DNA of 64,000 bases from CAIWHR01 sp963741355 (GTDB lineage Bacteria > Pseudomonadota > Gammaproteobacteria > Burkholderiales > Casimicrobiaceae). The stretch covers positions 1-64,000 of the forward strand of contig CAVUIG010000002.1 of assembly GCA_963741355.1 (NCBI GenBank), given 5' to 3'. The position numbers were made by a program, and so were the translations under genes. Shown here piece by piece: positions 37,650-46,288 of this stretch (position 1 is its first letter; each line of letters opens with the position of its first letter). The notes under the pieces were generated by a model. It searched no databases. It was not told the origin of the DNA and saw only the letters and a list, made by a program, of their open reading frames with translations.

Positions 37650-38891
37650 CTAGCGCAGCGCCTGCGCGAAATCCGCGATCAGGTCGTCGGCATCCTCGAT
37701 GCCGACCGAGACCCGGATCAGCGAATCGGCGATGCCCATCGCCGCGCGCCGCTCGGCGCCGACCTCCCAGAAGATCGTGTGCGCGACCGGGATCGCGAGC
37801 GTCCGGTTGTCGCCGAGATTCGACGACGCGATGACGAGCGAGAGTCGGTTCAGGAAATCGAAACAGTCGATGTCGTCGGCGAGCTCGAACGCGAGCAGGC
37901 CGCCGAAGCCGCGGAATAATCGTTTCGCCAGCGCGTGCTGCGGATGGCTCGCAAGCCCCGGATAGTAGACGGCCCGCACCTTCGGGTGCGCGGCGAGTTG
38001 CTCCGCGAGCGCCTGCGCGTTCGCGCATACCCGCTCGATGCGCAGCGCCAGCGTCTCCGCGCCCACGGCGATGTGATGCGCCTGCTCGGCGGCGAGCGTG
38101 CCGCCCCAGTCGCGCAGGCCCTTCTTCCGGATCTGCGCGATGCCCCACATCGCGGGCGGCTGCGTCTTGTACGCGTCGGCGATGCCGGGAAAGCGCGTCC
38201 AGTCGTGGAGGCCGGTGTCGGTGACTGCGCCGGCGAGCGCGTTGCCGTGGCCGCCGATGTACTTGGTGAGCGCATTGACGACGAGGCTCGCGCCGACGGA
38301 TTTCGGGCGGAACAGCGCGGGCGAGGTCATCGTATTGTCGACGACGTAGACGATGCCGCGCTCCGCGCACAACGCGCCGATGTTCGCGAGGTCGGCGATC
38401 TGCGTGCGCGGATTCGCGATCGTCTCGACGAATACCATGCGCGTCGCCGGGCGCAACGCGTGCCGCACCGCGCCCGCGTCCGTCGCGTCGACGTAGGTCA
38501 CGTCGATGCCGTGCAGCACCAGCGTGTTGAGCTGGCTCACCGTGTTGCCGAACAGGAACTGGCTCGCGACGACGTGATCGCCCGCACGCAGCAGCGACAG
38601 CATCACCGCGCCGATCGCCGCCATGCCGGTGGCGAAGCAGACGGTCGCGATGCCGTCCTCCATACCCGTTACTTTCGCTTCCAGCGCGGCGCCGGTCGGG
38701 TTGCCCTGCCGGCCGTAGACGTAGCCCGGCGCGCGCCCCTGGAACACCGCGGCGAGCTCGTGCGCGTCCCGGTAGCCGTAGGCAACCGAAAGGTGCAACG
38801 GCTTGTGCAGCGCGCCGTGCTCGATCGCGGCCTCGCGGTCGGCATGGAGGATGGCGGTCGTGAAACCGCGGTGCGGCGACGATGTGCTCAT
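37650..38891 (-). CDS. metZ: O-succinylhomoserine/O-acetylhomoserine sulfhydrylase-type PLP enzyme
   Basis: A Cys/Met-metabolism PLP enzyme of 413 residues that would form homocysteine from an activated homoserine and sulfide. The PLP lysine is in VVNALTKYIGGHGN, and YGRQGNPTGAALEAKVTGMEDG and FVETIANPRTQIADL are family motifs. The ATG at 38891 is chosen; ten more codons to 38921 would run into the terminator hairpin. Control is visible: a SAM-II aptamer and an intrinsic terminator lie in its leader, so high S-adenosylmethionine should switch it off. That regulation supports a methionine-synthesis role over cystathionine lyase activity. Confidence 0.88.
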   Translation of the reverse strand: MSTSSPHRGFTTAILHADREAAIEHGALHKPLHLSVAYGYRDAHELAAVFQGRAPGYVYGRQGNPTGAALEAKVTGMEDGIATVCFATGMAAIGAVMLSLLRAGDHVVASQFLFGNTVSQLNTLVLHGIDVTYVDATDAGAVRHALRPATRMVFVETIANPRTQIADLANIGALCAERGIVYVVDNTMTSPALFRPKSVGASLVVNALTKYIGGHGNALAGAVTDTGLHDWTRFPGIADAYKTQPPAMWGIAQIRKKGLRDWGGTLAAEQAHHIAVGAETLALRIERVCANAQALAEQLAAHPKVRAVYYPGLASHPQHALAKRLFRGFGGLLAFELADDIDCFDFLNRLSLVIASSNLGDNRTLAIPVAHTIFWEVGAERRAAMGIADSLIRVSVGIEDADDLIADFAQALR

Positions 38892-38903
38892 GATGGGTCC
38901 GCC

Positions 38904-38940
38904 AACAAAAAGCCCGTTCAACGTCCGCTGAACGGGCTTT
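38904..38940 (-). terminator. Attenuator terminator in the metZ leader
   Basis: A perfect 12-base stem (AAAGCCCGTTCA with TGAACGGGCTTT) around an 8-base loop, followed on the minus strand by a run of T. It lies only 13 bases before the metZ ATG and directly after the SAM-II aptamer, so it acts before the gene, as a riboswitch expression platform. Confidence 0.9.
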
Positions 38941-38967
38941 GCTGCGCGTCCTGTCGATCCGGACGGC

Positions 38968-39027
38968 CAAGCCTCGCTTTAGCGGTATTTGTTAAGCGCC
39001 CGCAAGCTGTGGCTCAAATCGGCGCGA
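38968..39027 (-). promoter_or_regulatory. SAM-II riboswitch aptamer
   Basis: The minus strand matches the SAM-II consensus in order: TCGCGCCGATTTGAGCC, then TTGCGGGCGCTTAA, then AAATACCGCTAAAGCG and AGGCTTGG. GCGCC at 39025-39021 can pair with GGCGC to form P1, and GAGCC can pair with GGCTT to form the pseudoknot. The conserved GATTT and GCTAAA elements that line the ligand pocket are present. It sits between a promoter and a terminator in front of the sulfhydrylase gene. Confidence 0.88.
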
Positions 39028-39031
39028 CCTG

Positions 39032-39061
39032 AGTATGGCGTAGGGTTGCGCTCCGCGTCAA
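39032..39061 (-). promoter_or_regulatory. Promoter of the metZ leader
   Basis: On the minus strand TTGACG (39061-39056) and CATACT (39037-39032) are 18 bases apart. Transcription would start near 39025, exactly at the first pair of the riboswitch P1 stem. Confidence 0.7.
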
Positions 39062-39109
39062 CCCACCGGCGCGATGCGCAGGTCGAGGCGGCACGTGCCG
39101 TCCCCGTTG

Positions 39110-39133
39110 AAGCGTCGCATACCTGCGACGCTT
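39110..39133 (-). terminator. Hairpin after the disulfide oxidoreductase gene
   Basis: AAGCGTCGCA and TGCGACGCTT form a perfect 10-base stem with a TACC loop, about 43 bases after the oxidoreductase stop. No T run follows. Two more palindromes flank it, GGCACGTGCC at about 39090 and CGTGCCGGCACG at about 39136. It may be a terminator or an mRNA-end structure. Confidence 0.45.
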
Positions 39134-39175
39134 AACGTGCCGGCACGCTGCCGGGAGATGACTCGGCTGGCCAGG

Positions 39176-40580
39176 CTACCTAATTGGTGGCTGCGGCCTC
39201 GATTCGAGCGGCTTCAGCTTCGAGAGCAGCGTCGGGATCAGCTCGGCAACCGTGGGATGGATGTGCATCGCGCGCTTCAGCACCGTGTAGGGTGCGTCCG
39301 CGTACATGATGTCGATGATCGTGTGGATTGCCTCGTCCGACTCGATGCCGAGCAGCGCCGCGCCGAGGATGCGCTGCGTGCGGGCGTCGACCAGCACCTT
39401 CATGAAGCCCGCAGTCTCGCCGCGCTCCCTGGCGCGCCCGACGCGCGTCATCGGCATCGTCGCGGCGAGCACGTCGCGGCCCGAGGCACGCGCCTCGCGC
39501 TCGCTCATCCCCACCCGGGCGAGCGGCGGATCGATGAACAACGCGTACGCCGGGATGCGCTCGGTGACCCGGCGCGACTCGCCGTCGAGGACGTTCGCGG
39601 CGACGATCTCATAGTCGTTGTAGGACGTGTGCGTGAACGCGCCTCGGCCGTTGACGTCGCCCATCGCGAAGACGCCCTCCGCGCTCGTGCGGAGCGCGTC
39701 GTCGACGACGACGTAGCCGCGCGCGTCGAGCGCGATGCCGGCGCGCTCGCAGCCGAGGTCGTCGGTGTTCGGCCGCCGCCCGGTCGCGAGCAGCAGGTGC
39801 GAGCCGATGACCTCGCGCGGCTCGCGCGCGCAGTCGACGCCGACCGCAATGCCGTCGCCGGCGCGGCGGACCGTGACGCATTTGGCGTCGAGCCGAACTT
39901 CGATCCCTTCGGCCTCGAGGATCTCGCGAATCGCGTCGGACACCTCGTCGTCCTCGCGGCCGATCAGATGCGAGCCCATCTCGACCACCGTGACGTCGCT
40001 GCCGAAGCGCCGATACATCTGCGCGAACTCGAGCCCGACGTAGCTCCCGCCGATCACGACGAGATGGCGCGGCAGGACGTCGACGTCCATCATCGACACG
40101 TTGTCGAGGTAGGGCACGTCCGCGATGCCGGTGATCGGCGGCACGCGCGGCGCGCCCGCCGACGTTGATGAAGATCTGCGGCGCCTCGAGCAGCCTGTCG
40201 CCGGCACGCACCGAATGCGGTCCCTCGAAGCGCGCATGGGCTTCGATGACGGTGAGCCCCGGCGTCGATCGGAGCCACTTGACGACGCCCTCGTTCGATT
40301 GCCGCACCACCGCGTCCTTGCGCGACTTCACGGCACGCATGTCGACCGTGACGCCGGGCGGCACGATCACGCCCCAGCCGGCGCCGGTGCGCGCGACGTG
40401 CGCGGCGCGTGCGCTCGCGATCAGCGTCTTGGTCGGGATGCAGCCATTATTGACGCACGTGCCGCCGAAGCGCTTGCGCTCGATGATCGCGGTCTTGCGG
40501 CCCGCTTGCGCGAGACGCACCGCGAGCGAAGGGCCGGCCTGCCCGGTGCCGATGACTATGGCGTCGTAGCGTTCGCTCAT
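39176..40580 (-). CDS. Pyridine nucleotide-disulfide oxidoreductase, mercuric reductase-like (frameshifted)
   Basis: A FAD- and NAD(P)H-dependent flavoprotein of about 465 residues. AIVIGTGQAGPSLAVRLA binds FAD, FGGTCVNNGCIPTKTLIAS holds the redox-active cysteine pair, LVVIGGSYVGLEFAQMY is the NAD(P) fold and GVFAMGDVNGRGAFTH the second FAD motif. The C-terminal MHIHPTVAELIPTLL carries the catalytic His-Glu. The paired cysteines of MerA's C-terminus are absent, so it is unlikely to reduce mercury. One extra base near 40157 shifts the frame after FINVGGRA. The ATG at 40580 has GGAGG upstream. Its physiological substrate is unknown. Confidence 0.85.
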
Positions 40581-40718
40581 CGGGTGACCTCCTCCAAAGC
40601 CGGCGAAATCGACGGAGGAGTTTACGCCGCGGCGCGGTGAGCGACGCGACCGTGCGGGCGGTGCGGGATTGTCGCCCCACACGGACAAGGTCACGCAGTG
40701 AACCCGAGCGACGGCGAC

Positions 40719-42722
40719 CTACCGCGTCAGCATCGCCTTCAGGCTCTTGAGGCGCGCGCTGCCCGCGGCCTTTTCGCGCGCCGCCTCGTCCGGCGGTAGC
40801 GCCGTGTCGGCCCAGCGCAGGTCCTCCTGCGCGAGCTCCGCCAGGAATCGCGACGGATGGCATTCGGAGACGCCGCCGGCACGCTTCCTGCGCCGGCAAA
40901 ACGACAGGTGCAGGCTTCGTTGCGCGCGCGTCACCCCGACGTAGAACAGGCGCCGCTCCTCGTCGACGTTGCCGGCGGCGATCGTCTCGCGATGCGGCAG
41001 CAGCCCTTCCTCGACGCCGACGATGAACACGTGGGGAAACTCGAGGCCCTTTGCCGCGTGCAGCGTCGACAGGCGCACCGCATCGCGCTCGGCATCCTCC
41101 TGCCCTTCGAGCATGGTGATGAGCGCGATCGTCTGCGTGAGCTCGAGCAGGTTCCTGTTGTCGGCCTCGCCCTTGCGCGCAAGCCAGTCGACGAAGTCGC
41201 GCACGCTCTGCCAGCGTGCGTCGGCCTGCTTGCGCTCGCCCGACGCGGTCAGGTACTCGCGGTAGTCGATCGCCGCGACCAGCTCGTCGAGCAGCCGCCC
41301 CGCGGGCTCGCGCTCGGCGCGAAAGCGCAGCCCGTTGATGAGCGCGCAGAACGATTCGAGGACCTCGCGCGGACGCGCCGGCAACGTGTTGCGCGCCTCG
41401 TCGCTGTGAACCGCCGCGAAGAGACACTCGCCGCGCGCCTCGCCGATCGCGGAGAGCCGCTCGAGCGAGGTCGCGCCCACGCCGCGCCTGGGTGTCGTCA
41501 CCGCCCGGATGAACGCGCGGTCGTCGGCGTCGTTCGCGATGAGGCGCAGGTACGCGACGAGGTCGCGGATCTCGGCGCGGTCGAAATACGACTGCCCGCC
41601 GGAGATCTCGTAGGGCACGTTCTGCGCGCGCAGCTGCTGCTCGAACAGCTTCGCCTGGTGATTGCCGCGGTAGAGGATCGCGTAGTCGCCGTGGCGGCCG
41701 CGATGCTCGAACTTGTGCGCGGAGAGGCGCCGCACGACCGATTCGGCCTCGGCCTCGTCGTCCTTCTCCGGCGTCACGCGGATCGTGTCGCCGGTCGGCA
41801 GCTCGCTCCAGAGCTTCTTGTCGAAGAGCTTGGCGTTGTTGGCGATCAGCGCATTGGCCGAGCGCAGGATGCGCACCGTCGAGCGGTAGTTCTGCTCGAG
41901 CTTGATCACCTTGAGATTCGGATAGTCGTTCGGCAGCTGCGCGAGGTTGTCGATCGTCGCGCCGCGCCAGCCGTAGATGGCCTGGTCGTCGTCGCCGACC
42001 GCGGTGAACGCGGCCTTCTCGCCGGTGAGGAGCCGCAGCAGCCTGTACTGCGACGGATTGGTGTCCTGGTATTCGTCGACGAGCAGATGCGCGCAGCGGT
42101 CGCGCCATTTCGCCGCCACCTCCGCGTCGCGCGACAGGAGCTCGATCGGCAACGCAATGAGATCGTCGAAATCGACCGCCTGGTAGGCGCGCAGCGTCTC
42201 GTCGTAGCGGGCGTAGGCGCGCGCGAATGCAAGCTCGTCGTCGCCATTCGCCTTCTTCACGGCCGACGCCGGCGTGACGCCCGCGCCCTTCCACTGGCTG
42301 ATCGCGCGCAACGCCGCGCGCGCGCGGCCGAGATCCGTGGTCGGCAGGATCTCGGCGACGACGGGCTCGAGGTCGCCCGGATCGAGGATGGAGAAGCGTG
42401 GCGCGAGCCCGAGCGCGCGGGCGTCGCCGCGAACGATCGCGAGGCCGAGCGCGTGAAAGGTCGAGATCGTCAGCGCCTGCGCCTGTTCGCCCCGCCCTTC
42501 GTCGGCGAGGAGGCGCGCGACGCGCTCGCGCATCTCGCGCGCCGCCTTGTTGGTGAACGTGATCGCCGCGATGCGCTTCGGGTCGTGGCCGCGCTCGATG
42601 AGATGCGCGATCTTCGCGGTGATGACGCGCGTCTTGCCGCTGCCCGCGCCCGCGAGCACGAGAAGGGGTCCGTCGACGTAACGCACCGCCTCGCGCTGCG
42701 CGGGATTGAGGGGAAGGGCCAT
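40719..42722 (-). CDS. rep: ATP-dependent DNA helicase Rep (UvrD/Rep family, SF1A)
   Basis: A 3'-5' helicase of about 667 residues that helps replication forks through roadblocks. Motif I is LAGAGSGKTRVI, motif Ia AAITFTNKAAREM, motif II LLVDEYQDTNPSQ, motif III VGDDDQAIYGWRGA, motif IV LEQNYRS and motif VI VGVTRAQRSLHL, all intact. The length and YRSTVRILRSANALI region fit Rep better than UvrD. The start is the ATG at 42722, before LPLNPAQREAVRYVDGP. It is divergent from apaH. Confidence 0.93.
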   Translation of the reverse strand: MALPLNPAQREAVRYVDGPLLVLAGAGSGKTRVITAKIAHLIERGHDPKRIAAITFTNKAAREMRERVARLLADEGRGEQAQALTISTFHALGLAIVRGDARALGLAPRFSILDPGDLEPVVAEILPTTDLGRARAALRAISQWKGAGVTPASAVKKANGDDELAFARAYARYDETLRAYQAVDFDDLIALPIELLSRDAEVAAKWRDRCAHLLVDEYQDTNPSQYRLLRLLTGEKAAFTAVGDDDQAIYGWRGATIDNLAQLPNDYPNLKVIKLEQNYRSTVRILRSANALIANNAKLFDKKLWSELPTGDTIRVTPEKDDEAEAESVVRRLSAHKFEHRGRHGDYAILYRGNHQAKLFEQQLRAQNVPYEISGGQSYFDRAEIRDLVAYLRLIANDADDRAFIRAVTTPRRGVGATSLERLSAIGEARGECLFAAVHSDEARNTLPARPREVLESFCALINGLRFRAEREPAGRLLDELVAAIDYREYLTASGERKQADARWQSVRDFVDWLARKGEADNRNLLELTQTIALITMLEGQEDAERDAVRLSTLHAAKGLEFPHVFIVGVEEGLLPHRETIAAGNVDEERRLFYVGVTRAQRSLHLSFCRRRKRAGGVSECHPSRFLAELAQEDLRWADTALPPDEAAREKAAGSARLKSLKAMLTR

Positions 42723-42835
42723 CCGGACCGCCGCCCGCACGGCGGGCCGATGTTAGAATTCGTCGCGAATTCTAGCAGGCCGTCGTGTCGCGCGCCGCGT
42801 CCGTCGCGCGGGTCGCAGCCTCGCGAAGCGCACCC

Positions 42836-43663
42836 ATGAGCCTCTACGCGATCGGCGACATCCAGGGCTGCCACGCCGAATTCTGCGCGTTGCTGGAGTT
42901 GATCGGCTTTTCGCCGCGCGAGGACAGGCTGTGGCTCGTCGGTGACCTCGTCAATCGCGGACCCGACTCGCTCGGCGTGCTGCGCGAGGTCATGGCGCTC
43001 GGCGACGCCGCGGTGACGGTGCTCGGCAATCACGACCTGCACCTGCTGACGGTCGCCGCCGGACATCAGCGGGCGCGCCGGAAGGACACGATCGGCCCGA
43101 TCCTCGACGCACCGGATCGCGCCGATCTTATCGGGTGGCTGTGCGCGCGACGCCTGGTCGCGATCGAGGACGAGCGATTGATGGTGCATGCGGGCCTTCT
43201 GCCGCAATGGACGCCCGCCACCGCGCGCATGCTCTCGCGCGAGGTCGAGTCGATGCTGCGAAGCGAGCGGGCCGGCGAGTTTCTCTCGTGCCTCTACGGC
43301 GACGAGCCGCGGACATGGCGCGACGATCTCGAGGGATTCGACCGGCTGCGCGTCGTCGTGAACGCGTTCACGCGGCTGCGTTTCTGCACCGCAGACGGCA
43401 CGATGGAGTTCCGTGAGAAGCGCGGGCCGGGCAGCGCGCCGGAGGGCTACCTTCCATGGTTCTCGCATCCGCAGCGGGCGTCGGCCGGCGTGACCGTCGT
43501 GTGCGGGCACTGGTCGACGCTCGAGCTCAGGCTCGCGCCCAACCTGCTGATGCTCGACTCCGGATGCCTGTGGGGCGGCGCGCTCACCGCGATCAGGCTT
43601 CCCGATCGCCGTGTGTACCAGGTGCCGGGGACGTCGCCGCTGACGCCAAAACCGTTCGGATGA
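42836..43663 (+). CDS. apaH: Symmetrical bis(5'-nucleosyl)-tetraphosphatase
   Basis: Splits Ap4A to two ADP and can remove Np4 caps from RNA. The 275-residue protein has the metallophosphatase motifs GDIQGCHAEF, LVGDLVNRGPDSL, VLGNHDLHLL and VCGHWSTLE. The ATG at 42836 begins MSLYAIGDIQG, the family start. The final 71 bases overlap the plsC gene on the opposite strand. Confidence 0.95.
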   Translation: MSLYAIGDIQGCHAEFCALLELIGFSPREDRLWLVGDLVNRGPDSLGVLREVMALGDAAVTVLGNHDLHLLTVAAGHQRARRKDTIGPILDAPDRADLIGWLCARRLVAIEDERLMVHAGLLPQWTPATARMLSREVESMLRSERAGEFLSCLYGDEPRTWRDDLEGFDRLRVVVNAFTRLRFCTADGTMEFREKRGPGSAPEGYLPWFSHPQRASAGVTVVCGHWSTLELRLAPNLLMLDSGCLWGGALTAIRLPDRRVYQVPGTSPLTPKPFG

Positions 43664-44390
43664 CGTGCTCCGCGGCGCGCGAGAGCTCGCGCCGGTGGCG
43701 AAGCCGCGCCGGCAGCGGTGCCGCGACGTGCATCTCGACGACCAGCGCCGATTCGCGGGTCAATCGCCAGAACGATTCCAGGATGCTCGTGTCGCCGACG
43801 TACGCGGCGGCGGCGGTGTGCAGGCCTTCGGGCGTGCGATAGCGAATGGCGACCGGCAGCACATGCCCCTCGGCGTCGACGATCGGCTGCAGCAGTGATC
43901 CGTGGAACGGCAGCAGCGTCGTCCCGTCGGTCGTCGTGCCTTCCGGAAAGATCGCCAGCACGTCGCCGCGCGCGAGCGCTTCGGCGGCCTGCCGATTGAC
44001 GTCGTGCGTGTCGCGCCGGCGCGCGCGCTCGACGTAGAGCGTCCCCACACCGGTGATGAGCCACCCCAGGACCGGCCATCGCTTCAGCTCGGCCTTGGCG
44101 ACGAAGCGCGCCGGCTGCACCGACAGCACCACGAAGATGTCGAGCCACGAGATGTGATTGGCGACGATCAGCAGGTTGCCGCCGATGCCGTCGAGCGATT
44201 CACCATGCAGCCGCGCGTCGACCTTCAGCATGCGCAGCAGCCGGCGCGACCACTGCTTCGTCAGCGCATTGCGCCGATGCGATTCCACCAGCGGAAAGAT
44301 CAGGACCGCCGTCGCGAGTCCCTCGGCGATGTGCGCCGCGACGCGAAGCGTTCGGGCGACACGCCAGGGAAGCGGCGTCGGCCGCGCCAT
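43593..44390 (-). CDS. plsC: 1-acyl-sn-glycerol-3-phosphate acyltransferase
   Basis: Makes phosphatidic acid from lysophosphatidic acid at the inner membrane. The 265-residue protein has an N-terminal hydrophobic helix, the catalytic NHISWLD (HX4D), FPEGTTTDG, which binds glycerol-3-phosphate, and a VLPVAIRY segment. The ATG at 44390 precedes ARPTPLPWRVARTLRV. It lies 82 bases after the PfkB kinase stop on the same strand. The gene's 3' end overlaps that of apaH. Confidence 0.9.
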   Translation of the reverse strand: MARPTPLPWRVARTLRVAAHIAEGLATAVLIFPLVESHRRNALTKQWSRRLLRMLKVDARLHGESLDGIGGNLLIVANHISWLDIFVVLSVQPARFVAKAELKRWPVLGWLITGVGTLYVERARRRDTHDVNRQAAEALARGDVLAIFPEGTTTDGTTLLPFHGSLLQPIVDAEGHVLPVAIRYRTPEGLHTAAAAYVGDTSILESFWRLTRESALVVEMHVAAPLPARLRHRRELSRAAEHVIRTVLASAATSPAPGTHGDREA

Positions 44391-44472
44391 CCCGGCAGCG
44401 CTCAGGACGGCGCCGCGCGCGCGAAGCGGCGCGGCCCGGCGCGCACCCCTGCGCCGCGACACACATCGCGCG

Positions 44473-45417
44473 CTACCACGGATACTCGCCGAAGTGCAGG
44501 TGATAGCGCGATGCGATCGCATCGCGGTCGGCGGCATGGTTCTGCCCGCCGCGGCTGCCGATCTTGATGGCGCCGAGCGTCGCGGCGAGGCGCCCGGTGC
44601 GCTCCCAGTCCCAGCGCTGCGCGATTCCGTAGAGCAGTCCCGCGCGATACGCGTCGCCGCATCCGGTCGGATCGACCAGCGCCGTCGCCGGGAGCGCCGG
44701 TATCTCGATCGTGGCTCCGCCCGCATGAATGCGCGACCCGTCGGCGCCCAGCGTCTCGATCACCGCCTCGACCCGCCGCGCGATCTCCTGCAGCGAGAGC
44801 CCGGTGCGATCGCAGAGGAGCCGCGCCTCGTAGTCGTTGACGGCGAGAAAGCTCGCCGCGTCGATCATCTCGATCAGCTCCTCTCCCGAGAACAGCGGCA
44901 GGCCCTGACCGGGATCGAACACGAACGGGATGCCCGCCGCGGCGAACTGGTCGACGTGCGCGCGCATGCCGGCGCGGCCGTCCGGCGCGACGATGCCGAG
45001 CGCGATGTCGTCGACGTCGCCGACGCGGGTCTGATGCGATTCATTCATCGCGCCCGGGTGAAACGCCGTGATCTGGTTGTCGTCGAGGTCGGTGATGATG
45101 AACGCCTGCGCGGTGAACGTGCCCGGGACCGTGCGCACGCCGTCGCGGGCGATCTTCAGCGCCGCGAGGCGCTCGCGATACGGCGCGCCGTCGTCGCCGA
45201 GCGTCGCCATGATCACCGGCTCGCCGCCGAGCGCCTTCAGGCTGTAGGCGATGTTGCCGGCGCATCCGCCCCATTCGCGCCGCATCTCGGTGATCTGGAA
45301 CGACACCGACAGCACGTGCGTCTCGCCGGGCAGGATGTGGCGCCCGAAGCGATCCGGGAACACCATGATGGTGTCGTAGGCGAGCGAGCCGCAGATCAGC
45401 GTGCGCGTGGAAGTCAT
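44473..45417 (-). CDS. PfkB-family carbohydrate/nucleoside kinase
   Basis: A 314-residue sugar or nucleoside kinase. GGCAGNIAYSLKALGG is the PfkB signature 1 region and DPTGCGDAYRAGLLYG the signature 2 with the catalytic aspartate. The N-terminus SLAYDTIMVFPDRFG and FQITEMRREWGG resemble the adenosine-kinase-like group of proteobacteria. The substrate cannot be fixed from sequence. It is followed by plsC and preceded by the response regulator. Confidence 0.9.
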   Translation of the reverse strand: MTSTRTLICGSLAYDTIMVFPDRFGRHILPGETHVLSVSFQITEMRREWGGCAGNIAYSLKALGGEPVIMATLGDDGAPYRERLAALKIARDGVRTVPGTFTAQAFIITDLDDNQITAFHPGAMNESHQTRVGDVDDIALGIVAPDGRAGMRAHVDQFAAAGIPFVFDPGQGLPLFSGEELIEMIDAASFLAVNDYEARLLCDRTGLSLQEIARRVEAVIETLGADGSRIHAGGATIEIPALPATALVDPTGCGDAYRAGLLYGIAQRWDWERTGRLAATLGAIKIGSRGGQNHAADRDAIASRYHLHFGEYPW

Positions 45418-45502
45418 CGGAGCATTCGTGCCGGAGGACGGGAACAGCGCGCGAGTTTAGCAGGCGGGCGCCGGCCGCCTCCGCAACGCCAACGCGCGCC
45501 GG

Positions 45503-46288
45503 CTACTTCGCGACGCTTGCGAGGTACGGGTCGCGCCCGATCTCGCGCACGATGAACTGCTGGCGGCGCGACACGGGAAGCGTTTCGCCCATCCCCTTCA
45601 GCAGCACTTCCCAGTGCGCGTCGCCGTCATCGCTCACGCAGCGCTCGAAGCCGCGGATGAACTCCCGCGACACGAGGCAATTCCGATGCACGCGGACGAA
45701 ACGCTGGCCGAACTCCTGCTCCAGCCGCGTCAGCGATTCCTCGAGGAGGTACTCGCGGTCCGGCGTGCGGATCGTGATGTACTTGAGCTCGGCCTTGAGA
45801 TAGACGATCTCGTCGACCGGCACCAGCACGACGCGCGAGCGCTCGGTCACCGACAGGAACCGCCGCGCCGAGGCCGGCAGCTCGTCCAGCTTCGAGAAGG
45901 ACACCGGCTTCAGCCGGGGCACCTTCTGCAATGCCGCGAGGAGGCGCTGCATGCGCACCGGCTTCATCAGATAGTCGACCGCGCTGACGTCGAACGCCTG
46001 CACGGCGTGCTCGTTGAACGCCGTCGTGAAGATCACGACCGGCGGCTGCGCGAGCTTCAGCAGGTGGCGCGCGAGCTCGATGCCGTCCATGCACGGCATG
46101 TGGATGTCGGTCAGCACGAGGTCGGCGGTCGCCGCCTGCAGGAGGTCGATCGCCTCCTGCCCGCTCGACGCCTCGCCGACCACGGCAAGCGGCAGCGCGC
46201 CCGCGCAATCGTCGAGGAGGTCGCGCAGGCGCCGGCGAGCCGGCGCCTCGTCGTCGACGATCAATACGCGAAGCGGAGGCTCAGCCAT
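45503..46288 (-). CDS. algR: LytTR-family response regulator, AlgR-like
   Basis: A 261-residue DNA-binding regulator. The receiver domain (residues 1 to about 125) has the acidic pocket VDDEAPAR, the phosphorylated aspartate in LVLTDIHMPCMDG and the lysine in YLMKPVRM. The LytTR domain follows, with VYLKAELKYITIRTPDREYLLEESL and FVRVHRNCLVSREFIRGF. It overlaps the kinase gene by 8 bases. In Pseudomonas the equivalent fimS-algR pair also lies next to argH and controls pili and exopolysaccharide; targets here are unknown. Confidence 0.9.
   Translation of the reverse strand: MAEPPLRVLIVDDEAPARRRLRDLLDDCAGALPLAVVGEASSGQEAIDLLQAATADLVLTDIHMPCMDGIELARHLLKLAQPPVVIFTTAFNEHAVQAFDVSAVDYLMKPVRMQRLLAALQKVPRLKPVSFSKLDELPASARRFLSVTERSRVVLVPVDEIVYLKAELKYITIRTPDREYLLEESLTRLEQEFGQRFVRVHRNCLVSREFIRGFERCVSDDGDAHWEVLLKGMGETLPVSRRQQFIVREIGRDPYLASVAK

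Noticed and set aside
39176..40580. Mercuric reductase (merA)
   Set aside because: It lacks the C-terminal cysteine pair and N-terminal metal domain, and no mer genes are adjacent.
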